Shown here: positions 52,852-63,799 of the stretch, in pieces
How positions within the stretch are numbered: the stretch's first letter is position 1
How the letters are laid out: each line of letters starts with the position of its first letter
Origin: Glycomyces tritici
GTDB taxonomy: Bacteria; Actinomycetota; Actinomycetes; Mycobacteriales; Micromonosporaceae
Length of the DNA: 64,000 nucleotides
Direction: 5' to 3'
NCBI RefSeq assembly: GCF_030403505.1
Contig: NZ_JAUEMJ010000001.1
Location: forward strand, 495,762 to 559,761
Translations under genes and position numbers: made by a program
Notes under the pieces: generated by a model
What the model was told of the DNA's origin: nothing
Database searches by the model: none
What the model saw: only the letters and a program-made list of their open reading frames with translations

Positions 52852-53649
52852 CTACAGCAGTTCGCCCTCGAGCCACTCGACGAATGTGCCCGAGATCGCG
52901 GTGCCGCAGTCGATGAGCTCTTCGAGCAGGGCGGTGGTGATGCCGGGGCGGACGGGGACCTGGATCTCGCCGAAGACCGGGAGCGAGCCCGATTCGGTCG
53001 GTTCGCCGAGGTAGGCCTTGAGGAACCGGCGGGTGCGGTTCCACTCGTTCATGGTCGCGTAGCCGCGCTCGGCCCACTCGCGGGGGACAGTCTGGTACGC
53101 GCGGGCGCGCAGGACCAGGATGTCGGCGTCGGGGCCTTCGGCGCGGACCTGGACGATGTGGCGCTCCCAGAGGGCCACGATGCCGCCGTTCTCGTCGACG
53201 AGGTAGCGGATGTCGAGGTTCTTCAGGGCCGCGATGATGCGGTCCGAGTCGAGCGGCGCGGCCTCGTCGGTCTCCTGGGCGACCGCGTCGGCGGCGATCT
53301 GCTCCAGGTCGGAGATGAACTCGGGGTCGATCTCCTCGAGGTCGCGCTTGATGAGGTGCCAGCGTTCGACCTCGGAGATCTGCTCGTGCTCGGGGCCGAG
53401 CAGGAGCTGTTCCGCGGTGAGTTCGTGGCGCAGCTCGCGGGAGGCGAACTCGAGGTCGACCTCGTACTCCTCGGTGTCGAGCTCGGGGTCCTCGTGCCGT
53501 TCGGCGCGCGGGTTCGGGACCGCGCTCGGCTGGCTGCCGCGCGCTTGGGCGCGCTCGGCGGCTCCTCCGAGCTCGGTGTCGGGTTCCGCGACCGCCTCGG
53601 CGATCGACTCTTGCTGTGCGTCGCGTTTTCTGCTGCGCCACCATGCCAT
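52852..53649 (-). CDS. YbjN-domain protein
   Basis: A 265-residue cytoplasmic protein. The first 110 residues are charged and partly helical (DPELDTEEYEVDLEFASREL). The C-terminal 140 match the YbjN/type III secretion chaperone-like fold, with RIIAALKNLDIRYLVDENGG, VPREWAERGYATMNEWNRTR and PVRPGITTALLEELIDCGTA. Actinobacterial YbjN proteins have no settled function. The ATG at 53649 (MAWWRSRKRD) is chosen because upstream in-frame codons have no site; GAAGG lies about 14 bases upstream. Confidence 0.8.
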   Translation of the reverse strand: MAWWRSRKRDAQQESIAEAVAEPDTELGGAAERAQARGSQPSAVPNPRAERHEDPELDTEEYEVDLEFASRELRHELTAEQLLLGPEHEQISEVERWHLIKRDLEEIDPEFISDLEQIAADAVAQETDEAAPLDSDRIIAALKNLDIRYLVDENGGIVALWERHIVQVRAEGPDADILVLRARAYQTVPREWAERGYATMNEWNRTRRFLKAYLGEPTESGSLPVFGEIQVPVRPGITTALLEELIDCGTAISGTFVEWLEGELL

Positions 53650-53990
53650 GGTGTTGTCCGCCTTCCCACCCAAATGCGAATCACTGGCAGTGTTGGGTAA
53701 TACGTTGGCATTCATGCTCGGCTGAACCATTGGATGTGATTGGTTGTGCTTCGCGGGGCATAGCCAAGTTACGTCGTGTTGCAGTGAGCAGACTAGGGCT
53801 CGCCACTGACATGGCACAACCGTCAACCAATCCTGACCAAAAGTATGAACCGTCGCGCGTTTGTTCGCAGGCACGAACTGGGTACTGTCACCGGTTTCAT
53901 ATGTATCAGAACAGGAAGGGCCGTCCCATCCTCCGGACGTCGGGTATCCGTCACCGATCGGCGTAACGGTCACTGTGTGTTCCGAATCGG
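53650..53990. other. 341-bp intergenic region
   Basis: No gene is seen. On the minus strand it must carry the promoter of the YbjN-like gene and the end of the 188-residue gene's transcript. It is AT-richer than average. CGGTCAC occurs twice near 53966-53995 as a direct repeat. I see no stable hairpin terminator and no RNA gene. Confidence 0.4.
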
Positions 53991-54557
53991 TCACAGCATC
54001 GGCAGGCCGCGGTCCCTGTCCCAGACGGTGCCGTAGGTGGCGGCGAGTCCGATGCGGCGCCCGGCCTTGACGACCCGCACGGGTTCGTCGCCGAGGAAGC
54101 CCATGCGGCACAGCCCGGCGACGAGCCGGAGCTCGACCGGGTAGATCTGCCCGTCGTGCTCGACGCGGAGGGTGACGTGGTCGAGCATGGCGTCGCGCAG
54201 GCGCCGGTCGCCGATGCCCTGGCCGCGCCGCTCCCGCAGGGCCTGTGCGGCCTTGCGGTCGATGTCGGCGATGTCGGCGGCCGGAACGGCCTCGACGGCC
54301 GTCCACGGCTGCCTGGGGAGGCGCCCCCGCCATTCGGCGGCGGGCCGCACCGCGGCGTTCCCCGAGGCGAGGTCGCCGGCGCGGTAGACCCCGTCGGGCA
54401 GGGCGCTGCCGTCGCCCGCGTCGCGGACGGCGAGGACCCCGATGGGCAGGGCGGCCCAGAGGCGGCCGCCCTGCGCGAGCACGAGGGTGTCGGGATCGAG
54501 CCGGGCGGCGCGCGCGGCGAAGGCCGCGTCGTCCCCGGCGGTCGTCGTGTCGGTCAT
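53991..54557 (-). CDS. Unrecognised 188-residue protein
   Basis: I do not recognise a family. The protein is soluble, with LDPDTLVLAQGGRLWAALPI, a central EWRGRLPRQPWTAVEAVPA and a C-terminal beta-rich part (LRLVAGLCRMGFLGDEPVRV, RRIGLAATYGTVWDRDRGL). The ATG at 54557 gives MTDTTTAGDD; a GTG at 54587 is possible and would overlap the thioesterase stop. It is the last gene of the ettA-thioesterase operon, 17 bp after the thioesterase stop. Confidence 0.6.
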   Translation of the reverse strand: MTDTTTAGDDAAFAARAARLDPDTLVLAQGGRLWAALPIGVLAVRDAGDGSALPDGVYRAGDLASGNAAVRPAAEWRGRLPRQPWTAVEAVPAADIADIDRKAAQALRERRGQGIGDRRLRDAMLDHVTLRVEHDGQIYPVELRLVAGLCRMGFLGDEPVRVVKAGRRIGLAATYGTVWDRDRGLPML

Positions 54558-54574
54558 CGGATCAGCATCGATCG

Positions 54575-54976
54575 TCAGTCGGTCCACTGCTCGAGGAACG
54601 CCAGCTCCTCGGCGGTGAGGCGCCGGGGCCGCTGAGCGACGGTGTCGAAGGGCACCATCACGGACTTGGCGCGCAGCGCGAGCTTGTCGTTCGCCATGAG
54701 CTCGTAGGCGAACGAGAACGACGCGTTCCCGATCCGCTCGACCCAGAGCTCGACGCGGACCTCGGCGGGCACCACCACGGGCAGCAGGTAGTCGACCTCG
54801 TGGCGGGCCACGACGACGCCTTCGCGGAAGCCGGGGACGCCGGCCTCGTAGGCCGCGGTGAACATCATCGCGACCCGGGCCTCTTCGAGCAGCACCATGA
54901 ACTGGTTGTTGTTCACGTGCCCGAAGGCGTCCATGTCCGACCAGCGCAGCGGGACGTCGGTCTTGAAGCGCGCCAC
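54575..54976 (-). CDS. 4HBT hot-dog acyl-CoA thioesterase
   Basis: A 133-residue hot-dog-fold thioesterase of the 4-hydroxybenzoyl-CoA/YbgC type. The active-site Asp lies in LRWSDMDAFGHVNNNQFMVL, followed by RHEVDYLLPVVVPAEVRVEL and FSFAYELMANDKL. The substrate is unknown. The GTG start at 54976 comes two bases after the ettA stop, so it is cotranscribed with and coupled to ettA. Confidence 0.88.
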   Translation of the reverse strand: MARFKTDVPLRWSDMDAFGHVNNNQFMVLLEEARVAMMFTAAYEAGVPGFREGVVVARHEVDYLLPVVVPAEVRVELWVERIGNASFSFAYELMANDKLALRAKSVMVPFDTVAQRPRRLTAEELAFLEQWTD

Positions 54977-54978
54977 GG

Positions 54979-56658
<1,680 letters not shown>

Positions 56659-56820
56659 GCTGATCCTTCGCTTTGGGACGAGCCGTACTGAACTGACCGG
56701 TGTCAATGATGTCAAGCCCCGGCGCGCCCCCGCAAACGGGCCCTTCGCGGTGACCGTCTGCGTCACCGCGACCACCGGGTCGCGCGTCCCGGTAGGCTGG
56801 CGAAAAGGAGGAAATACGAA

Positions 56821-58251
<1,431 letters not shown>

Positions 58252-58316
58252 TACCCGGCGGTCGGGCGGCAGGCACAGACATTTCCGCAACGACGGTGTT
58301 GGAGAGATACGCCACG

Positions 58317-60911
58317 ATGACCGCACCACGCCCTGAGGGCCCCGCGCCGGAGGACTTCAGCTCCTCCGAGGAGCTGCGCTCGGCTCTCACATTGCTCGCC
58401 CGCGTTCCGCAGCTGCTGATCGCGTGCGACTACGACGGCACGCTCGCGCCGATCGTGACCGACCCTTCGCAGGCGATGCCGCTGCCCGAGTCGGTCTCGG
58501 CTCTGCGGACGCTGGCGAACCTGCCGCAGACGAAGGTCGCGGTCATCTCCGGCCGGGCGCTGCGGGATCTGGCGGCGCTCTCCCGGCTCCCTTCCGAGAT
58601 CCACCTGGTGGGCTCGCACGGATCGGAGTTCGACGTCGGCTTCACCCGGGCGCTCTCGAGCGAGGACCAGCGGTTGCGCGACAAGCTCGTAGCCGAGCTG
58701 TCCGCGATCGCCGAACGCTACGAGGGCGCCCGGGTGGAGCCCAAGCCCGCCGGCTGCGCGCTGCACGTCCGCGAGGCGTCCGAGGCCGACGCGATGCGCG
58801 CGGTCGAGGACGTCCACGAGGGCCCGTCCACTTGGGACGGTGTGCAGACGACCGAGGGCAAGGCCGTCGTCGACCTGTCCGTGGTCACCACCCACAAGGG
58901 CGACGCGCTCGACAAGCTCCGCCACCAGCTGGGGGCCTCCGCGGTCCTCTTCCTGGGCGACGACGTGACCGACGAGAATGCGTTTGCGCACCTGCACGGC
59001 CCGGACGTCGGCGTCCGCGTCGGCCCCGGCCCCACCCGCGCGTCGTTCCGCATCGGCGACCCCGAGGACGTCGCGAAGCTCCTCGCCCGCCTCGTCGACA
59101 CCCGCCGCGCCTGGCTCCAAGGCGAGCAGGCGCAGCTCATCGAGCGGCACACGATGCTCGCCGACGGCGCCAACCACGCGCTCCTGACCCCCGACGGGCG
59201 CGTCACCTGGATGTGCCACCCGCGCCCCGACTCCGGCTCGGTCTTCGCCGACCTCCTCGGCGGCGAGCACGCCGGGCACTTCAGCGTCCAGCCCGTCAAC
59301 GCCGGCATCCCGCTCGGGCAGCGGTACGTGTCCGGCACGATGACCGTCGAGACCCGCTGGCCGGGCCTGTCGGTCACCGACTGGCTCGACTCCACGCCGC
59401 GGCGCCGCGGCGACCTCAACGCCACCGTCCTCGTCCGCGAGATCAACGGCGAGGTCCCGGTCAAGATCACCTTCGCCCCGCGCCCCGAGTTCGGGCAGCT
59501 GCCCGTGCAGCTCCAGCCCGTCGGCGACGACGGCCTGCGGGTCCTCGGCGGCCGCGAGCCCATCAGCCTGCGCTCGCCGGGCGTGGAATGGCAGATCGAG
59601 TACGACGGCCAGCACTCGCTCGCCGTCGCCGTCGTCGACCTCGCCGCCATCGGCGGCTCCGTGGTCCTGGAGATGCGCTCCGGCTCGGCGAGCCTCGACG
59701 AGTGGAAGCCCGCCGTCAACGTCCGCCGCCGCACCACCGAGGCCGGCTGGCGCAACTGGTCGGACTCGCTGAAGCTCCCGCGCGTGGAGACCGAGATGGT
59801 CTCCCGCTCCGCGCTGGCGCTCAAGGCGCTCTGCTACCAGCCCACCGGCGCGATCCTCGCCGCGGGCACCACCTCGCTCCCCGAGGAGCTCGGCGGCGTC
59901 CGCAACTGGGACTACCGGTTCTGCTGGATCCGCGACGCCGCGATGACCGCGAACGCGCTCGTCGACCTCGGCTCGCTCCAAGAGGCCGAGGCGTACTTCG
60001 CGTGGGTCGCCGGCATCCTCGAGCGCACCGCGGGCCACCCCGAGCGGCTCGCCCCGCTCTACGACATCGAGGGCATGGCCCCGAGCCCCGAGGCGATCAT
60101 CGACACGCTCCCCGGGTACGCCGGGGCGCGGCCGGTGCGCATCAACAACGCCGCGTCGAACCAGGTCCAGCTGGACGTGTTCGGCCCCGTGGCCATGCTC
60201 GTCGAGGCCGTCGCGCAGCGCCGCGGGCACCTCTCGGAGTTCGAGCAGCAGGTCCTCGGCAGCATGGTCGAGGCCGTCGCCAAGCGCTGGCACGAACCCG
60301 ACCACGGCATCTGGGAGGCCCGCCAGGCCCCCCGCCACCACGTGTACTCGAAGGTCATGTGCTGGGTCACCGTCGACCGCGCGCTCAAGGTCGCCGACCA
60401 CTTCGGCATGGAGTACGGCCCCAACTGGCACGAGCTGCGCGACCAGATCGCCAAGAACGTGCTCGAACTGGGCTGGAACGACGAGGCCGGTGCCTACACG
60501 GCCGCGTACGGCCACGACGACCTCGACGCCGCGTCGCTGTGGATCGGCCTCTCCGGGCTGCTCCCGCCGGACGACCCGCGCTACCTCAGGACCGTGCTCA
60601 AGATCGAGGCCGGGCTGCGCTCGGGCCCGACGGTCTACCGCTACCACCGCGACGACGGCCTGCCGGGCACCGAGGGCGGGTTCATCATCTGCGCCGCCTG
60701 GCTCGCCGAGGCGTACCTGCAGGTGGGCCGCCGGACCGACGCCGAGGAGCTGTTCGAGCAGATCCTCGCGTGCGCGGGCCCGACCGGCCTCCTGCCCGAG
60801 CAGTGGGACCCGATCGCCGAGCGCGGCCTGGGCAACCACCCGCAGGCGTACTCGCACCTGGGCCTCATCCGGGTCGCGAACCTGCTGAACGGCCCCAGCG
60901 GACGCATCTGA
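58317..60911 (+). CDS. otsB: OtsB trehalose-6-phosphate phosphatase fused to a GH15 glycosidase domain
   Basis: An 864-residue two-domain enzyme. The N-terminal HAD phosphatase (about 15-265) has LIACDYDGTLAPIV with the nucleophile Asp, KVAVISGRALRDL, and VLFLGDDVTDENAFAHLHG. The C-terminal part (about 280-864) is a full GH15-type alpha/alpha-barrel with VRNWDYRFCWIRDAAMTANA and the catalytic-type LLPEQWDPIAERGLG, close to mycobacterial GH15 trehalases. One chain may therefore both make trehalose and split it or a related glucoside. ATG at 58317 has GGAG 12 bases upstream; GTG at 58296 is an alternative. Expression is probably joint with otsA. Confidence 0.92.
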   Translation: MTAPRPEGPAPEDFSSSEELRSALTLLARVPQLLIACDYDGTLAPIVTDPSQAMPLPESVSALRTLANLPQTKVAVISGRALRDLAALSRLPSEIHLVGSHGSEFDVGFTRALSSEDQRLRDKLVAELSAIAERYEGARVEPKPAGCALHVREASEADAMRAVEDVHEGPSTWDGVQTTEGKAVVDLSVVTTHKGDALDKLRHQLGASAVLFLGDDVTDENAFAHLHGPDVGVRVGPGPTRASFRIGDPEDVAKLLARLVDTRRAWLQGEQAQLIERHTMLADGANHALLTPDGRVTWMCHPRPDSGSVFADLLGGEHAGHFSVQPVNAGIPLGQRYVSGTMTVETRWPGLSVTDWLDSTPRRRGDLNATVLVREINGEVPVKITFAPRPEFGQLPVQLQPVGDDGLRVLGGREPISLRSPGVEWQIEYDGQHSLAVAVVDLAAIGGSVVLEMRSGSASLDEWKPAVNVRRRTTEAGWRNWSDSLKLPRVETEMVSRSALALKALCYQPTGAILAAGTTSLPEELGGVRNWDYRFCWIRDAAMTANALVDLGSLQEAEAYFAWVAGILERTAGHPERLAPLYDIEGMAPSPEAIIDTLPGYAGARPVRINNAASNQVQLDVFGPVAMLVEAVAQRRGHLSEFEQQVLGSMVEAVAKRWHEPDHGIWEARQAPRHHVYSKVMCWVTVDRALKVADHFGMEYGPNWHELRDQIAKNVLELGWNDEAGAYTAAYGHDDLDAASLWIGLSGLLPPDDPRYLRTVLKIEAGLRSGPTVYRYHRDDGLPGTEGGFIICAAWLAEAYLQVGRRTDAEELFEQILACAGPTGLLPEQWDPIAERGLGNHPQAYSHLGLIRVANLLNGPSGRI

Positions 60912-60917
60912 GGCAGC

Positions 60918-60983
60918 CTCAAGGCGAGGGCTACTCTGTTCAGGACGACACACCGCATCCTGACAGGAAGCCCTCGCCTTGAG
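60918..60983 (+). promoter_or_regulatory. Hairpin covering ribosome site and TTG start of the kinase gene
   Basis: Perfect 15-bp arms (60918-60932 CTCAAGGCGAGGGCT; 60969-60983 its complement) enclose a second stem (CTGTTCAGGA against TCCTGACAG, one bulged T) and a 12-base loop. The 3' arm contains part of AGGAAG and the whole TTG at 60979-60981. A small palindrome TGAGGCAGCCTCA (60910-60922) overlaps the 5' arm and could compete with it. This may serve as the otsB terminator, a translation switch, or both. Confidence 0.65.
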
Positions 60984-62820
60984 CTCCCCCACTCCTGCCA
61001 TCCCCGGCTACCGCGACTTCGCGATGGTCGCGCACGGGTCGACCGCGTTCGTCTACACCGCCGTCCAGGAGCGGCTCGACCGCACGGTCGCCGTCAAGGT
61101 CCTCCTCGTCGACGACGACATGACCACCGCGGACTCGGTCGAGAAGGAGCTCGAGGCCACCGTCGCGGTCTCGAACCACCCCCACATCGTCTCGATCATC
61201 GACACCGGCCACACCGACGCCGGGCAGCCGTACATCGTCATGGAGTACTGCGCGGAAGGCTCCTACTCCGCGATCCTGAAGGCCGGCGGGCCGCTGCCCG
61301 TGAACGACGTGATCGACATGGGCGTCAAGATCGGCCAGGCCCTCCAGGCCGCGCACAACGCGGACATCCTCCACCGGGACGTCAAGCCGCAGAACATCCT
61401 CCGCGGCCAGTACGGGCCCGCGCTGGCGGACTTCGGCATCGCGCGCACCCCCGCCTCGCTGGCCGCGACCGCCGCGATCGACAAGCTCACCCCGCTCCAC
61501 GCCTCCCCTGAGGCGCTGCTGCGCCAAGCGCAGACCTCGGCGAGCGACCTGTTCAGCCTCGCGTCGAGCATGTGGCACCTCCTCGCCGGGTACGCGCCGT
61601 TCGCCAACCCCGAAGGCGGCACCGACCCCGACACGCACCGCGAGCGCGTCACCTCAGACGCGCCGCCGCCGAAGCTCCCCCGCGACGACGTGCCCGAGTG
61701 GCTGGAGAGCCTGCTCGTGCGCGCCCTCTCGCGCGACCCGGCCCGCCGGCCCGCCTCGGGCCAGGCGTTCGCCGAGGAGCTCCAGCGCGGCATGTACGGC
61801 GGCGGCGTCGGCAAGGCCGCCGCGCCCGCCGTGATCGGGGACGTGAGCAACGAGGAGACGGTCTACCGGCCCGAGGTCGCCTCGCGCGGCACCCGGGTCC
61901 CGCTGGACCCGTTCGCACCCGTGCACCCGATGGCGCAGCCCGACCGGGGCGGCACGCTCGGCGGCGGTCTCACGGGAGGGCGCACCGGCGGCTACGCCGG
62001 GGAGCTGGGCCACGCGATCGACCCGCGGTACGCGCAGCTCGACGGCCTCGCCCAGGGCGGGACGCAGGGCGGACCGGTCTCGGCCGCGCCGTTCTCGGGC
62101 GTGCCGATGAGCGGGCAGCCGTTCTCGGGGGCGCCCATGAGCGCCCAGCCGTTCTCCGGCGCGCCGCAGCAGGCCGCCGCGGCCGGCATCGCCCCGTACT
62201 CCGCGCCTCCGCAGGCGCCGGTGAGCATGCAGCCGCCGCCGATGCCGTGGAGCCCGCAGGCCGGGCAGCAGTCGCCGCAGATGCAGCAGGCGTCACCGCA
62301 GGAGCAGGTTTTCGCGCCGCCGGTGATCGGCCGCGACGGCTCGAAGCCGCGCAAGACCCAGGCGTACAAGGCCCCCAAGCCGGTGCAGGCGAAGCAGAAG
62401 GACGAGCGGAGCCTCAAGTCGTACGTGTACCTCGGGCTCGCGATCACGGTGCTGCTCGGCGGCATCATGACCGTGTGGCTGTGGCTCCTCTCGCCGAACC
62501 GGGACGCCGACGACCTGGACCAGGCGAACACCTCGGGCGATGCCGCGCAAGCGGTCACGATCGAGACGTGGAACGACGGCGCGGTGGACCTGACCTGGAC
62601 GGCGGCCGAGGACGCCGAGGGCCTGCGGTACATCGTCTTCGCCCAGCGGGTGGGCGACGAGAAGGCCGAGCCGCTCAACCCGGAGGGCACCACGGCGACC
62701 GAGTTCTCCGCCGCGGGCCTGATCCCGGGCGAGGACTACTGCTTCACCGTGGGCGTGCTGCGGGCCGTCGACAAGGTCCCGATGTCGGAACCGGTCTGCA
62801 CCACCGATCTGGCGGACTGA
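60979..62820 (+). CDS. Membrane Ser/Thr protein kinase with FN3-like ectodomain
   Basis: A 613-residue kinase. Kinase domain (about 8-270): YRDFAMVAHGSTAFVYTAV, VAVKVLLV, ILHRDVKPQNILRGQ, ADFGIAR, and a SPEALLRQAQTSASDLF activation and APE-like region. A long Pro/Gly/Gln-rich linker contains 30-bp repeats (PFSGVPMSGQ, PFSGAPMSAQ, PFSGAPQQ; about 62090-62175). One helix (about 487-508, YLGLAITVLLGGIMTVWLWL) leads to an FN3-like domain (VDLTWTAAEDAEGLRYIVFA, EDYCFTVGV). The TTG start is forced, since a stop lies six codons upstream in frame and the first strand PGYRDF is needed. It follows the trehalose genes by 67 bp. Confidence 0.88.
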   Translation: MSSPTPAIPGYRDFAMVAHGSTAFVYTAVQERLDRTVAVKVLLVDDDMTTADSVEKELEATVAVSNHPHIVSIIDTGHTDAGQPYIVMEYCAEGSYSAILKAGGPLPVNDVIDMGVKIGQALQAAHNADILHRDVKPQNILRGQYGPALADFGIARTPASLAATAAIDKLTPLHASPEALLRQAQTSASDLFSLASSMWHLLAGYAPFANPEGGTDPDTHRERVTSDAPPPKLPRDDVPEWLESLLVRALSRDPARRPASGQAFAEELQRGMYGGGVGKAAAPAVIGDVSNEETVYRPEVASRGTRVPLDPFAPVHPMAQPDRGGTLGGGLTGGRTGGYAGELGHAIDPRYAQLDGLAQGGTQGGPVSAAPFSGVPMSGQPFSGAPMSAQPFSGAPQQAAAAGIAPYSAPPQAPVSMQPPPMPWSPQAGQQSPQMQQASPQEQVFAPPVIGRDGSKPRKTQAYKAPKPVQAKQKDERSLKSYVYLGLAITVLLGGIMTVWLWLLSPNRDADDLDQANTSGDAAQAVTIETWNDGAVDLTWTAAEDAEGLRYIVFAQRVGDEKAEPLNPEGTTATEFSAAGLIPGEDYCFTVGVLRAVDKVPMSEPVCTTDLAD

Positions 62821-63005
62821 GCCGCTCGCCCCATTGGGGATCGTCCGATCGGCTGAGGCGCGCGTCCTCGACGGCCTATTCGCAGTGCCGCACTTTTAAA
62901 CCTCGAACGGCAATGTGCATAGACACATTCGGCAAATGCGCGCCCGCGCGGACCCATTCGAACAGGCGATCGAGCAATGCGTTCGCCGGTCCCGGAAACG
63001 AAAAA

Positions 63006-63035
63006 GCGCTCCACGCCCTCGCGGGCATGGAGCGC
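63006..63035 (-). terminator. Terminator of the 116-residue gene
   Basis: On the minus strand an 8-bp stem (GCGCTCCA/TGGAGCGC) with an inner GCCC/GGGC is followed by TTTTT, a textbook intrinsic terminator 20 bp past the stop. The rest of 62821-63055 shows nothing further. Confidence 0.85.
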
Positions 63036-63055
63036 GAATGTCGCGGGTGCGAGAC

Positions 63056-63406
63056 CTAGGCGGCGACGGCCTCGGCGGCGAAAGCGTCCGCCTCTTCGAG
63101 GGTCTTGAGGGTGGTGTCCCAGCCCTGCTCCGCCGGGAGCTTGGCGGCGAGGCCCTCGATCTCGGCCTTGATCTTCGCGCCGTGGCCGGCGGCGGCGAGG
63201 GCCTTGACGGCCTCGGTGAACGCCTCGGAGCCGGTGGCCAGGTGCAGGGTCTTGCCGGTGGTCAGGTTGCGCAGGTACACGTGCTTCCCGTTGTTGAGCG
63301 GGATCAGGTACTTGAACTCGCCGAGGACGTTGAGTCCGCCAGCGGAGCCGCCCTTCTGGCCGGCCTTGACGGAAGCGCGTGCTGTCTTGGAAGTGTTGGC
63401 TGCCAC
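63056..63406 (-). CDS. Conserved small protein, function unknown
   Basis: A 116-residue soluble basic-to-acidic protein with no recognised family. Visible features are a Lys/Ser/Thr-rich start (MAANTSKTARASVKAGQKGG), the strand-rich GEFKYLIPLNNGKHVYLRNL and an Ala-rich helical C-terminus (AEIEGLAAKLPAEQGW, EEADAFAAEAVAA). GTG at 63406 has AGGAGA seven bases upstream. It is divergent from the DUF3145 gene. High Ala and Lys content with no Cys suggests an abundant small protein, perhaps nucleic-acid associated, but nothing proves this. Confidence 0.65.
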   Translation of the reverse strand: MAANTSKTARASVKAGQKGGSAGGLNVLGEFKYLIPLNNGKHVYLRNLTTGKTLHLATGSEAFTEAVKALAAAGHGAKIKAEIEGLAAKLPAEQGWDTTLKTLEEADAFAAEAVAA

Positions 63407-63799
63407 GCCGGTCTCCTCACCATGTCGTTACGACGTATCTTCGGCCCGGCGCAGGGAGAGCAGCTCGAAAGGCGGGCTCTGAACCTGGGTTGGACCACAA
63501 AAGAAAACCGACAGTCCGCCGGTCATGCGCAAGTCTAGCTCAGCCTCGGGGTGCGGCAACTAGCACACGTACCGGGTGTGACGCATCGAATGATCGAAAA
63601 AGTGAGCCCCCGGGGCGCTTTAAGCCTAGCGCGATGCTTTCGAAGCTGTCAGTATGTAACTGAGCGGAATAGCGTGCCGGGTTCGAGTTCATCCCACTCT
63701 CATCCCGGCCGATACCCGTTGCACGACTTCAAGTCGTTATGAAATGACCACAAGGAGTGAGCCAGTACTCAGATACGCCGATTCCCAAGGAGGTGCGCG
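63407..63799. other. 393-bp divergent promoter region
   Basis: No gene is seen. It holds promoters for the small minus-strand gene and the DUF3145 gene. A perfect inverted repeat, ACGACTT (63723-63729) and AAGTCGT (63731-63737) around one central base, lies about 65 bp before the DUF3145 start. A sequence resembling a tRNA T-loop (GTTCGAG near 63682) is not flanked by a cloverleaf. Confidence 0.45.
63723..63737. promoter_or_regulatory. Palindrome upstream of the DUF3145 gene
   Basis: ACGACTT-C-AAGTCGT is a perfect 7-bp inverted repeat in an AT-richer patch about 63 bp before the ATG. It is a candidate operator. No regulator gene is nearby. Confidence 0.4.

Noticed and set aside
63675..63705. 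Possible tRNA T-loop (GTTCGAG)
   Set aside because: No acceptor, D or anticodon stems can be built around it.
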